NCBI RefSeq assembly: GCF_965363235.1
Contig: NC_134840.1
Span: forward strand, 1,922,001 to 1,986,000
Source: Mytilus galloprovincialis
Lineage: Eukaryota > Mollusca > Bivalvia > Mytilida > Mytilidae
Length of the DNA: 64,000 bases
Direction: 5' to 3'
Shown: positions 25,016 to 37,323 of the stretch, in pieces
Layout of the letters: every line of letters starts with the position of its first letter
Position numbering within the stretch: the stretch's first letter is position 1
Made by a program: the position numbers and the translations under genes
Notes under the pieces: model-generated
The model's database searches: none
What the model saw: only the letters and a program-made list of their open reading frames with translations
Told to the model about the DNA's origin: nothing

Positions 25016-25575
25016 ATATAAGTTGCAAAAACTTGTTTCCCAATCCACTAAAAATAAATATGTTTAAACTAAAATGTATTTAAAATGGTGATTAAAAAAG
25101 CGATCTATTATTTGAAAATAAAAATAAACAAATAAACATTAAATTAGATAAACAATATTTTTTGACAATCTGCCATTGAAGTATTTTGTGTCAACTATTA
25201 CGTAAAACATAGGATAACAGATGTTTGATGTCTGCTCAAAATTAATAATTGTATCCATATTGTTTGGCAAAATAAGACATTTAATGTCCATTGACCTTTT
25301 GAGTGAAAGGGATTTGCCATATCCAAAGCATATCAAATACTTATCATGATGTTTCCTGTAACATTATAACAATTAGATAGAAATTACGCAGTGTTCGTGG
25401 TAAATGTATCTTTAAGATTAGATAACAAGTGACATACATACATCAGTAGATTAAATAAATATCATACTATATCTTATTTACATAAATAAAAGTAAATCTG
25501 AAATATCAATATTTTTATTTCAATGCACGCAATACTGTAGTCCGACAGCAGCTGATGACTTAAGTCGTTTGGGCG
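25016..25575. other. Upstream flank of the first TNF-like gene
   Basis: AT-rich with no recognisable repeat. It presumably contains the promoter and 5' untranslated region of the gene starting at 25576; an E-box-like cagctg lies at about 25549-25554. No TATA box stands at a convincing distance. Confidence 0.4.
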
Positions 25576-28500
25576 ATGGACGACGTAGAAATTCAAAAGG
25601 CAATGAAAAGGGACAGAAAGTTTGTCTGTTCTAACGCTAGGATATTAATTGTATGTGTTTTCTCATCCGTTTGTTCAATTAGTTGTGTTATTTGTATGTG
25701 GTTATCTGTAAACAAGATTGAACAGATAAGGAGAGAGTTGATAACCTTGTCGCATAGAAGTCCTGAAATAAATTCTACTAGAGCAGCAGCGGAAAATACA
25801 ATCAAGGTAACTTTAAAAAGCAAATTGTAGATTTTTTGTTCACAAATTACATTTCATAAATATGTACTATTTATATTTTTATTTCAATACTTGTAGAATT
25901 CATCACATGTACAAGTGCCATTCAACATTATATTTAACAGTCTTAAGAAAACGACCAGCCAGCTAATTTTGTAGTATTTACTTTTTATTATCATTGTAAC
26001 TATTCTTAATTTATTATCTTTCTGGAGAAAAAGTCATGATATATAATGATGACAGTCACTCGAATATATTTTGTTTTTACATATGTTTTGATTTTGACAG
26101 AGTGATGATATACTTCTAGAGGAAGCAAGTGACGATACAATGTCAAGTAACCAAAGTCTACATGGTGCAGGTAGGTTCATTACTGTAAAGTGCTTATGAT
26201 TCTAAAGGAAGCAAGTGACGATACAATGTCAAACAATCAAAGTCTACATGGTGCAGGTAGGTTCATTACTGTACAATGCTTATGATTCTAAAGGAAGCAA
26301 GTGACGATACAATGTCAAACAACCAAAGTCTACATGGTGCAGGTAGGTTCATTACAGTACAGTGCTTATGATTCTAAAGGAAGCAAGTGACGATACAATG
26401 TCAAGTAACCAAAGTCTACATGGTGAAGGTAGGTTCATTACTGTACAATGCTTATGATTCTAAAGGGAGCAAATGACGATACAATGTCAAACAACCAAAG
26501 TCTACATGGTGAAGGTAGGTTCATTACTGTACAGTGCTTATGATTCTAAAGGAAGCAAGTGACGATACAATGTCAAACAACCAAAGTCTACATGGTGAAG
26601 GTAGGTTCATTACTGTACAATGCTTATGATTCTAAAGGAAGCAAGTGACGATACAATGTCAAACAACCAAAGTCTACATGGTGAAGGTAGGTTCATTACT
26701 GTACAATGCTTATGATTCTAAAGGAAGCAAGTGACGATACAATGTCAAGTAAACAAAGTCTACATGGTGCAGGTAGGTTCATTACTGTACAGTGCTTATG
26801 ATTCTAAAGGAAGCAAATGACGATACAATGTCAAACAACCAAAGTCTACATGGTGCAGGTAGGTTCATTACAGTACAGTGCTTATGATTCTAAAGGAAGC
26901 AAGTGACGATACAATGTCAAACAACCAAAGTCTACATGGTGCAGGTAGGTTCATTACTGTACAGTGCTTATGATTCTAAAGGAAGCAAGTGACGGTACAA
27001 TGTCAAACAACCAAAGTCTACATGGTGAAGGTAGGTTCATTACAGTACAGTGCTTATGATTCTAAAGGAAGCAAGTGACGATACAATGTCAAACAACCAA
27101 AGTCTACATGGTGAAGGTAGGTTCATTACTGTACAGTGCTTATGATTCTAGAGGAAGCAAGTGACGATACAATGTCAAACAACCAAAGTCTACATGGTGC
27201 AGGTAGGTTCATTACAGTACAATGCTTATGATTCTAAAGGGAGCAAGTGACGATACAATGTCAAACAACCAAAGTCTACATGGTGAAGGTAGGTTCATTA
27301 CTGTACAGTGCTTATGATTCTAAAGGAAGCAAGTGACGATACAATGTCAAGTAACCAAAGTCTACATGGTGAAGGTAGGTTCATTACTGTACAGTGCTTA
27401 TGATTCTAAAGGAAGCAAGTGACGATACAATGTCAAGTAACCAAAGTCTACATGGTGAAGGTAGGTTCATTACTGTACAGTGCTTATGATTCTAAAGGAA
27501 GCAAGTGACGATACAATGTCAAACAATCAAAGTCTACATGGTGCAGGTAGGTTCATTACTGTACAATGCTTATGATTCTAAAGGGAGCAAATGACGATAC
27601 AATGTCAAACAACCAAAGTCTACATGGTGAAGGTAGGTTCATTACTGTACAATGCTTATGATTCTAAAGGGAGCAAGTGACGATACAATGTCAAACAACC
27701 AAAGTCTACATGGTGCAGGTAGGTTCATTACTGTACAATGCTTATGATTCTAAAGGGAGCAAATGACGATACAATGTCAAACAACCAAAGTCTACATGGT
27801 GAAGGTAGGTTCATTACTGTACAGTGCTTATGATTCTAAAGGAAGCAAGTGACGATACAATGTCAAGTAACCAAAGTCTACATGGTGCAGGTAGGTTCAT
27901 TACTGTAAAGTGCTTATGATTCTAAAGGGAGCAAATGACGATACAATGTCAAACAACCAAAGTCTACATGGTGCAGGTAGGTTCATTACAGTACAGTGCT
28001 TATGATTCTAAAGGAAGCAAGTGACGATACAATGTCAAACAACCAAAGTCTACATGGTGCAGGTAGGTTCATTACTGTAAAGTGCTTATGATTCTAAAGG
28101 GAGCAAATGACGATACAATGTCAAGTAACCAAAGTCTACATGGTGAAGGTAGGTTCATTACTGTACAATGCTTATGATTCTAAAGGGAGCAAATGACGAT
28201 ACAATGTCAAACAACCAAAGTCTACATGGTGCAGGTAGGTTCATTACAGTACAGTGCTTATGATTCTAAAGGGAGCAAATGACGATACAATGTCAAACAA
28301 CCAAAGTCTACATGGTGAAGGTAGGTTCATTACTGTACAGTGCTTATGATTCTAAAGGAAGCAAGTGACGGTACAATGTCAAACAACCAAAGTCTACATG
28401 GTGAAGGTAGGTTCATTACTGTACAGTGCTTATGATTCTAAAGGGAGCAAGTGACGATACAATGTCAAACAACCAAAGTCTACATGGTGAAGGTAGGTTC

Positions 28501-31500
28501 ATTACTGTACAGTGCTTATGATTCTAAAGGGAGCAAATGACGATACAATGTCAAACAACCAAAGTCTACATGGTGAAGGTAGGTTCATTACTGTACAATG
28601 CTTATGATTCTAAAGGAAGCAAGTGACGATACAATGTCAAGTAACCAAAGTCTACATGGTGCAGGTAGGTTCATTACTGTAAAGTGCTTATGATTCTAAA
28701 GGGAGCAAATGACGATACAATGTCAAACAACCAAAGTCTACATGGTGCAGGTAGGTTCATTACAGTACAGTGCTTATGATTCTAAAGGAAGCAAGTGACG
28801 ATACAATGTCAAACAACCAAAGTCTACATGGTGCAGGTAGGTTCATTACTGTACAGTGCTTATGATTCTAAAGGAAGCAAGTGACGGTACAATGTCAAAC
28901 AACCAAAGTCTACATGGTGAAGGTAGGTTCATTACTGTACAATGCTTATGATTCTAAAGGAAGCAAGTGACGATACAATGTCAAACAACCAAAGTCTACA
29001 TGGTGAAGGTAGGTTCATTACTGTACAGTGCTTATGATTCTAAAGGAAGCAAGTGACGATACAATGTCAAACAACCAAAGTCTACATGGTGAAGGTAGGT
29101 TCATTACAGTACAATGCTTATGAAACAGTACTGATAGTAAAGTTGTGAGGTGACAGCGAGTTGTCACGGTTTTGAATCCCCTCTAGGAGCTCTGTATTTG
29201 TTTTTGACTTACTGTTTTCTCACGTTATAAAAGATAAAAGATGATACCAAGAGGTAAAACAATGTCACTAGTCGTAGAAAAACAGACAGCGTATTTTACC
29301 AAATAAGAAAAAAGGAGATAAGTAGTATAAAACAGTAATGATGATTCAATATGAACGATACCATGAACCGAGTAATATTGACGAAAATGTCCTAGGTTAT
29401 GGGAGGGTTGAGAACCCCACCACATTCTCTATTATGTGCGTGTCCCAAGTCAGGAGCCTGTAATTCAGTGGTTGTCGTTTGTTGATGTGTTACATATTTG
29501 TTTTTCGTTCATTTTTTTTGTACACAAATAATGCCGGTAGTTTGTCGTTTGAATTATTTTACATGGTTCACTTCGAAGCCTTTTATAGCCGACTATGCGG
29601 TATCGACTTTGCTCGTTTTTGAAGGCTGTACGGTGACCTATAGTTGTTAATTTCTGTGTCATTTGGTCTCTTCTGGATAATTGTCTCATTGGCAATCATA
29701 CCACTTCTTCTTTTTTACATCTTTCATTTATCGAGTAAAATATTGAAAAAAGTTAACCCTACCACTAATCGGTTGAACATATCAACAAAAATATTAATAT
29801 TAATTCTATATTATCTTTTGTTTGACTGCCCCTCTGGTATCTTTCGTCTCTCTTCACGGCTGAATGATTGGACCAAATGAACCATCTAAAAGGCGAAAGA
29901 TTGAAGAAAATAATACCTGCCATTATTTAATGAGACCAGTTGTCTAGGAATGGTAATATGTACTGTTCTTGTATTTTCTTGGGACGTTTTAATCATGACA
30001 ATGCCTAGTAGTACAGAGACAAACCTATGTCTTTTCTGTATTGGTGATAAATCAATTTTTAATTTGTAAAAAAGGAAATAACAAAAGTACCTAACTCCTA
30101 TGTAAATTATAAAACAGATGGGAAAATCCATAAAACTGACAAAATAAATCATCAGAATGAATGGAAAAGACAAGTAAGACACAGAATAAAATATGCCATG
30201 CCATTATCTATTTTTATTTTCCTATCAACTGTTTTGTGAATTTAAAAATACTTGAAGTAATATGATATTCAATGTATATCATTTATTAGCTTCATAGTTT
30301 TAAATGTACAAATATTTTTTTTGAACAGAATTAGGAGGGAGACATCTGAGAACAAATAACAGAATGGAAGATATTCAAGGTAACTGCGTCACACATCTTA
30401 TATTTTTTTTTTATATATATATGCTATAATACAATCATAAACAGTACTTTCAAATTGTTTCTATTTTCAAAATATATTTAGTACATACACTATTTGATAT
30501 TATTTTATCCACGAATTCTTTGAAAACGTATAATAGCATAGCATTTGCGATCCATTTATCGATATAGTCGTGAACTAATAATGCTTTTTATCGGTTTCTT
30601 AGTTTTTCGCATAGAAACAGAATTTTATGCAAATGATGCGAAAGATTGTTAACTGTTGCTGCAAAATGTGTTAATACGGTGTGTTTATTTAATTTCAGGT
30701 GGTATTTTGCATCTTGATGCACCTGTACAGCAGGTAATATTAATTATAATTTAGAATTTGAAGTCGTAAAACCGGTTTCAATGCACTGTTTTAAAAAAAA
30801 ATACAGATGTGCAGAAAAGTTGATCTTAAAAAAATAATAATAATAAAAAGTAAAAATTGCAAATAATTGTAGTGACATTGTAGTCAATCTATCTTCTTCT
30901 TCATTATAATATTTAAATCAAGTGTAACAGTTATTTTTAAATTTAACATATATTCTCATACGCATACCATGTATTAGTATACCGAAGCAAACACTTTAAT
31001 AATTTAAAATACACAATATACATACAATCATAACAATTACACTGTTAAATAACTTTGTATTTTATAAAGAAAGCGTAATTGAGAATGTGAAGAATCAGAA
31101 TAAAAAGTTTGTCTATACATTTGTTGACATTAAGACTAATGAATAACATAAATGCATCTTTCTTTACACCTTTCTATAGCCTAAAGCCGTTCATTATGTT
31201 CCAACTGGAGTCACAAGAGATCTCATCAGTCAAACATTTACAAACAGTGAGTTGAATAATCACAATTATATCTCGAAAAAGCTTAAATAACGTTTACTTA
31301 TATTGACTGATATCGGCATTACACAGGTTAAATAACGTTTACTTATATTGACTGATATCGGCATTACACAGGTTAAATAACGTTTACTTATATTGACTGA
31401 TATCGGCATTACACAGGTTAAACGGTCAAACGTTTACTTATATTGACTGATATCGGCATTACACAGGTTAAACGGTCAAACGTTTACTTATATTGACTGA

Positions 31501-34500
31501 TATCGGCATTACACAGGTTAAATAACGTTTACTTATATTGACTGATATCGGCATTACACAGGTTAAATAACGTTTACTTATATTGACTGATATCGGCATT
31601 ACACAGGTTAAATAACGTTATACAATTACTGTCTTTTGATGAGGTAAATATGCGGTTTTATTGACTTTTGAAAAATGATATTCACTAAGGCCGACGGCCG
31701 AAGTGAATATCAGTTTTTCAAAAGTCAATTAAACCCCATATTTACCGAAACAAAAGACAGTAATTGTTTTATTCCATATTCCGAGAGAAGAACATGACTG
31801 TATTTAATGAATAACATATACCAAAACAAATTTTACATGAAACATTTAACCGTAACGTTGCATGTAAAAGCGCGTGACGTTTAGCGCGGTGAATAACACT
31901 TTCTCAGGTGAATATGCTTTTTTATTCAAAATCCAATTCATATAGAGAAACCTACTAATATAATACCAATATGGAATAATTACTTATATTGACTGATCTC
32001 GGCATTACACAGGTTAAATAACGTTTACTTATATTGACTGATATCGGCATTACACAGGTTAAATAACGTTTACTTATATTGACTGATATCGGCATTACAC
32101 AGGTTAAATAACGTTTACTTATATTGACTGATATCGGCATTACACAGGTTAAATAACGTTTACTTATATTGACTGATATCGGCATTACACAGCTTAAATA
32201 ACGTTTACTTATATTGACTGATATCGGCATTACACATGTTAAACGGTCAAACGTTTACTTATATTGACTGATATCGGCATTACACATGTTAAACGGTCAA
32301 ACGTTTACTTATATTGACTGATATCGGCATTACACAGGTTAAACGGTCAAACGTTTACTTATATTGACTGATATCGGCATTACACAGGTTAAACGGTCAA
32401 ACGTTTACTTATATTGACTGATATCGGCATTACACAGGTTAAACGGTCAAACGTTTACTTATATTGACTGATATCGGCATTACACAGGTTAAACGGTCAA
32501 ACGTTTACTTATATTGACTGATATCGGCATTACACAGGTTAAACGGTCAAACGTTTACTTATATTGACTGATATCGGCATTACACAGGTTAAACGGTCAA
32601 ACGTTTACTTATATTGACTGATATCGGCATTACACAGGTTAAATAACGTTTACTTATATTGACTGATATCGGCATTACACAGGTTAAACGGTCAAACGTT
32701 TACTTATATTGACTGATATCGGCATTACACAGGTTAAACGGTCAAACGTTTACTTATATTGACTGATATCGGCATTACACAGGTTAAACGGTCAACATCA
32801 CAAATTGTATCACCAATAAGATGTGTCTATACCCAACTCTCTAGTGACATGTTTTCGTGGTCTTAGATCTTTAGATTCCAATATAGTCATTTGATCTGTA
32901 ACTGCACAGATTGTTTCCTATTCCTAATTGTTGCATCTCTGCTGGGGGTGTTTCCTTATTTCAATAATTTACCTCCGTAAGTTGCACTATAACAAAATAA
33001 AATGTAGCGATATTTATCACTGTTAAACAACTACAATGACTCGTTTTACTCTACACTTGTTTTAAATACATAATTGAAACTTATATAATTATATGTTTAT
33101 TACACCACTTCAATTCAGTTTACTTTAACACAGAACAAAGATGAGCAAGACAAAGACACTACTTAATTATATCAAATGAAAATAAAAATACCGCTTTATA
33201 CATATATATATACGTCTGGAGTGCTTTCCAATTATCCATCATAAAGTCAAATAATTTTCAAAAGACATCATTTCAACATATGATATAAAATATTATGTGG
33301 AAAAAGTAAAATAACAAAAATACTGAACTGTGAGGAAAATTCAATACGAAAAGTTTCTTATAATGGAAAATCAAAAGCTCTTAAAAATAAAACAAATTAT
33401 GTGCAACAAACAAATAATAATATATATTTTGCATTTTGATCAAACATCCTTGGATTATTTTCTATCATGTTAGCTACTTATACAGTGACATACTTTTGTT
33501 TTAAATATCTCTAATACGTTAACTAGATATTTTTCAGTATGATAATGGTATCTCTTTTTATTCTAGATGCAATGTGTGTAAACAAATGGCACGGTTTGAT
33601 GTGTAGGAATAATACATATAAGAATATAGGTATGATTCATTTCGGTGTGAATAAATAAAGGCAACAGTAGTATACCGCTGTTCAAAAGTCATAAATCGAT
33701 TGAGAGAAAACAAATCCGGGTTACAAACTAAAACCGAGGGAAACTATAAGAGGAAAACAACGGAACAACAGAAAAAGAGTTATGAAAGTGTACACAAATG
33801 AACAAAATAAAATTGCAAATTGAGTATGGTATGAAATTCAACACTTTGTTTTTATTTTTAAAGCAAGCAAAAACGACCTACGCTCTAAATAAAAATAAAA
33901 CGAGATGATTTCCAATGAATTATTTTTGCAACAATTTCTATTAAACCATACATACATATTTTTGTTATCTGCAGACTTCCTTCTGACTTTGATCTCTGAC
34001 AAAGATAACATTTAATCATTTAAAAATATAACCTACTCTTGGGCACATCTTAATTATAGTTCAACTGGTCTTCTGATATTGATAGCTAATAAAAGACGAA
34101 CGAAAGATACCAGAGGGATAGTCAAACTCATAAATCGAAAATAAACTTACAACGCCATGGCTAAAAAAGAAAAGGACAAACAGACGAACAATAGTACACA
34201 TGACACAACATTGAAAACTCAATAAGCAACACGAACCCCACCAAACACTAGGGGTGATCTCAGGTGCTCCGGAAGGGTAAGCAGATCCTGCTTCACATGT
34301 GGCACCCGTCATGTTGCTTATGTGATAACAATCCGGTAAATAGTCTAATTCGGTAGGTCACATTCATGAAAGGGAAGGGGATTGTAGTTATGACGTAAGA
34401 AACATATCCGATATCATTTGTGAAACGGTTATTCCATAACTGTCAACCCACTCATGATGGCGTCCGTAAAATTTACAAAGGGATGATTTCAACTTCACGA

Positions 34501-36880
34501 TTTGGAACTCTTGGTTTAATAGCTTCCTTGTGAGAAGTAACCCTCTATCAAGAAAATCATGATAGGAAATGCAAGCTCGGGAATATCGTTTCAATTGGGA
34601 GATATATACCACGTATGCAGGTGCTGCTTGAATGTTGCTACTCAGAAATGGAAAGTTCACAATTGAAAAGTTGAAATCATCTTTTTTGTCGTAAATTTTT
34701 GTTTTCAACCGATCCTCGTTGTCAATTTCTAGATGTAAGTCAAGATATGAGGCCGACTTAACTGTATCTGTAGTATCTTTTATCTCTAGTTCGATGGGAT
34801 AGATTCGTCACCAAATAGTCACCAAATTTTGAATTATTTGGTGAAAGAACATCCTCTATATAGCGGAAAGTAGAGTTAAAGGATATTGCTAACTTTTTAT
34901 CTTTCTTCCTATGAAGTTCCTGTATGAAGTCAGCCTCCTATTAATAAATTAACAAGTCGACAATAAGAGGGGCACAATTTGTTCCGATTGGAATGCCGAC
35001 AGTCTGTTGAAAAACACGTCCTCCGAACGTAACAAATATGCTGTCAATCAAGAAATCAAGCATCTTGATAATGTCAGTTTCAGAGAATTTTTCGTTTGAA
35101 TCAGAGTGATCCTTTACAAAGTAGGATGTATCCCTCCCTAAGACAAGATACTTGTATCTACGTTGGCCATTCTTTTTTATGAAATAAAGCAATACGAACT
35201 CTTTCGATTTGTCTTTTAGTTTGGAATGAGGAATACTTGTGCGAAGCGTAGAAAAGTCAAATGTTTTTTTTATAATTATAAAAAGACTCTGGAACTTTTA
35301 CCTACCGTGAGGTCTAGGTCCATTCACTTAGCAGTATAATACTACTGTTGAATCATTACATTCAAGTTAACATTTGGTGTATATTGGTATATACATACCA
35401 TTTCATTTATCTCAAAAGACCTTGCACATGCTACGAACTGAATTTGTTCCTTATTTATAGATTCCAATAGAATTATAGAATTTTGGAAAAAAGCTCAATG
35501 GACAAAGACTCACAATAGAGATGTACTTTCACTCGGAATGAACAAACCAAGCCCTGGAATATTTACAGTGGAAACTGGAGGATTATATCTTATGTATCTA
35601 AATGTAATAGTTTGTAAATGATATAGATATAGGAAGATGTGGTATGAGTTCCACACATATGTATATGTATATGTATCTAAATTGATTTTGTTCATTTTAA
35701 TTAACAATATGAAAACAGTAGCTGTAGGAGAGTTGGATTAAAGGATTAACAGTTGAATAGTCAGAGGAATTATTTTAATTTTCCTACACCATAGCAATGA
35801 TTTATTTTTGTATTTTTCATTTCGGGCATATATTTAGAGCGAAATTATTTTATTGTTGAATCCATTATTTAAAAAGGAGTAAAAGATACCAGAGAGACTT
35901 TCAAACTGACAACGCCATGGATAAAAAAGAAAAAGACAAATAGTACACAAGACACAACATATAAAACTAAGGACTAAGCAAAACGAACACAACCAAAAAC
36001 TGGGGGTGATTGCAGGTGCTCCGTCCTGCTCCACATGTGGCAACCGTCGTGTTGCTCATGTTATTACACACCCGGTAAATAGTCTAATTTGGTAAGTCAC
36101 ATTCGTGAATAGGGAACGCGATTGTAGTTACGACATAACATATCCGATATTATCTGTGAAACGGATATTCCATAACTGTCAACCAACTCGTGATGTTCTC
36201 CGTAAAATTTACGAAGAGATGATTTCAACTCCATTGTGAACTCTTGGTTTAATGGCTTGTTTAATTTTTGTTTGCTCAACGTTTAGTTGTAATTTATTTG
36301 TGGATATTTTAAAGACAGATATAATGCTAACTTTTGTATTTAAAAAACAATCCAAAAAAATAAAGGCAACAGTAGTATACTGCTGTTCAAAACTTATAAA
36401 TCCATGGACAAAAAACAAAATCGGGGTAACAAATTAAAACTGAGGGAAACGCATTAAATATAAGAGGAGAACAACGACACAACATTAAAATGTAACACAC
36501 ACAGAAACGGACTAAAAAGGCATGTTCCAAAAAATGATATTTTTTATACAGATTTCCAACATGAAGTTATTATTACAAAACGCATTCTAATTGTATACTT
36601 TTCTTAATATATGTTGTAGGTTCTTATCAGTGCAACACTTTCTAAACACGACGTTGGAATATTTATAGCGGATGACAAAAAATTAGTTTGCCGTGAGAAT
36701 TTAGACTATGTCAGAGGTACCGCATCTGTGTCTACTAACTCAAAGGCTAAAACCTGTAGCGTATCGGGAGTGTTTTACGTCGAGCGAAGTCAAACAATTA
36801 CCGTTAAGATAGTCACCAGGAACACCGAAATATACCTGGATAGCTATAATACAAACTTTGGAGCTGTTTTACTTGCATAA
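25576..36880 (+). CDS. TNF-superfamily ligand A, complete, 306 aa
   Basis: Predicted type II membrane ligand for a TNF receptor. Coding exons: 25576-25806, 26101-26170, 30329-30379, 30699-30733, 31180-31246, 33567-33629, 35461-35603, 36620-36880; phases 0,1,1,0,1,1,0; 921 nt with the stop. Residues 1-21 are a charged cytoplasmic tail, 23-43 a Cys-rich transmembrane helix, 45-129 a stalk with an N-Q-S sequon, and about 130-306 the TNF homology domain. The domain opens with PKAVHY (compare the family's AAH), has a C-x5-G-x2-C motif followed by the NNT sequon (155-168), the strand GGLYLMYLN|VLIS interrupted by intron 7, a second cysteine pair in the last exon, and the typical end TNFGAVLLA. The stalk has no collagen repeats. 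Exon 2 is the seed of an 86-bp array; intron 5 holds a 45/50-bp array; introns 6 and 7 carry retroelement remnants. Receptor unknown. Confidence 0.92.
26122..29118 (+). repeat. 86-bp tandem array derived from TNF-A exon 2 and its 5' splice site, 35 copies
   Basis: Thirty-five units with a strict 86-bp period (26122 to 29046 for the unit starts; no insertion or deletion seen). The first unit is the 3' part of exon 2 (26101-26170). Each unit repeats 49 nt of exon, the donor gtaggt (26171, then every 86 bp to 29095), the sequence 'tcattactgtacag', and 17 nt that resemble the 5' end of exon 2. From the AG of 'gtacag' (or 'gtaaag') to the next donor is 66 nt, phase 1 at both ends, with no stop in the units read, so each could in principle add 22 residues in frame. 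The 20-nt gap between mini-exons is too short for normal splicing, so only joins across several units are conceivable. Variation is by substitution: E/G, S/N, D/G, A/E. Confidence 0.97.
29465..29720 (-). repeat. R2 repeat copy, reverse orientation
   Basis: On the plus strand it reads 'agttgttaatttctgtgtca', 'ctcattggcaatcatacc' and 'cttcttcttttt', the reverse complement of the R2 start. The portion at 29500-29640 matches the rest of the family more loosely. It lies in intron 2 of TNF-A. Confidence 0.6.
31280..31619 (+). repeat. 45/50-bp tandem array in TNF-A intron 5, left block
   Basis: Seven or so units of 'gttaaataacgtttacttat' plus 25 bases ending 'ggcattacacag'. A longer unit type replaces 'taaataacg' by 'taaacggtcaaacg' (50 bp). 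Each unit ends in an acceptor-like 'ttacacag' followed by 'gttaaa'. Unlike the other arrays it starts about 35 bp after the donor at 31247 and does not copy exon sequence. Confidence 0.95.
31620..31980. mobile_element. Hairpin-containing insertion splitting the tandem array
   Basis: A 361-bp block interrupts the array exactly between 'aacgtt' and 'tacttat' of one unit. Its first half (31623-31766) is a long near-perfect palindrome centred on 'ggccgacggcc', with arms containing 'attgacttttgaaaaa' and 'tttttcaaaagtcaatt'. The second half is unique AT-rich sequence with 'cgcgtgacgtttagcgcg'. I infer a non-autonomous element; I could not define a target duplication. Confidence 0.7.
31981..32793 (+). 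repeat. 45/50-bp tandem array in TNF-A intron 5, right block
   Basis: Continuation of the array after the inserted block: about five or six 45-bp units, then mostly the 50-bp unit with 'ggtcaaacg', with one 45-bp unit returning near 32640. Total for both blocks is roughly 24 units. Two distinct unit types kept in runs suggest local amplification by unequal exchange. Confidence 0.95.
33290..33400 (+). repeat. R1 repeat fragment
   Basis: Contains 'aacaaaaatactgaactgtg', 'aggaaaattcaatacg' and 'aatcaaaagctc', matching the R1 order. It lies in intron 5 of TNF-A. Confidence 0.55.
33648..33790 (+). repeat. R3 repeat copy
   Basis: Opens 'aataaaggcaacagtagtat', then 'accgctgttcaaaa', 'gggttacaaactaaaaccg' and 'gaggaaaacaacgg'. 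It begins only some 20 bp after the donor of TNF-A exon 6. Confidence 0.65.
34085..35265 (-). mobile_element. Retroelement remnant with reverse-transcriptase segments (Penelope-like or LINE-like) and R4 tail
   Basis: On the minus strand two protein blocks are recognisable: one at about 34941-35192 with the reverse-transcriptase-type phrase QQTVGIPIGTNCAPL, and one at about 34388-34708 with NFPFLSSNIQ, VYISQLKRYSRAC and LRKFYG-like text. The stretch 34085-34330, farther 3' on that strand, is an R4 copy, which suggests that R4 is this element's 3' tail. The set of phrases is one I associate with GTNCAPLLADLFLY-type reverse transcriptases found in many invertebrates; I lean to Penelope-like but am not certain. 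The copy is broken in several places and lacks its 5' part. It lies antisense in intron 6 of TNF-A. Confidence 0.75.
35870..36265 (-). mobile_element. Second remnant of the same retroelement, 3' end only
   Basis: The minus strand at about 36097-36265 encodes a short block with NQEFTMELKSSLRKFYGEHHE-like text (SLRKFYGEHHELVDSYGIS), matching the end of the remnant at 34388. The part 35870-36085 is the R4 tail ('caggtgctccgtcctgctcc', 'acatgtggcaaccgtcgtgt'). Strongly 5'-truncated and broken. Intron 7 of TNF-A. Confidence 0.7.
36355..36510 (+). repeat. R3 repeat copy
   Basis: Opens 'aaataaaggcaacagtagta', then 'ctgctgttcaaaac', 'aaaatcggggtaacaaatta' and 'taacacacacagaaacggac'. It ends about 110 bp before the last exon of TNF-A. 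Confidence 0.7.
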
Positions 36881-37040
36881 TGTTTTTAATCTCAACATAA
36901 AAAGTGCGTCTTTTTTTTTGTTGATTTTTTATAAATGACTATAGCGTTGAATAATGTATAACCATGTGGATATGATAACTGTATTGTTAACACCTGCTTG
37001 TTGTCTTAACATATGTAAAGTTACTGTGAAAAGAAACAAG

Positions 37041-37046
37041 AATAAA
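37041..37046 (+). other. Poly(A) signal of TNF-A
   Basis: AATAAA 161 nt after the stop codon of TNF-A and well before the next gene's start at 37324. Confidence 0.55.
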
Positions 37047-37323
37047 TAACATAAAATAGAAAATGTATAATCAAATATTTTTACCCAACCTTATTATGCA
37101 ACATTTTAATCTGAAGTCTTAGTTCATTGTCAGTATTTAAAGCGTCACCCTTCAAGCTAAATTTATTATGTGCTTTATCCGACTTCGAATAATTTATTGT
37201 GTCAAGGTAAAAAAAGGCGGAAATCATAATCCGGTCACCTGTGTTTACATTTTGAATTTCACAAATCTTAATTATACGTTCTTATGACCTTATGTAGCTA
37301 TAGGGCTTAACTTTATTTAAGTC

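Noticed and set aside
31955-32230. Minus-strand open frame with a 15-residue repeat (MPISVNISKRYLTCV)
   Set aside because: A shadow of the 45-bp tandem array; it ends where the 50-bp units begin.
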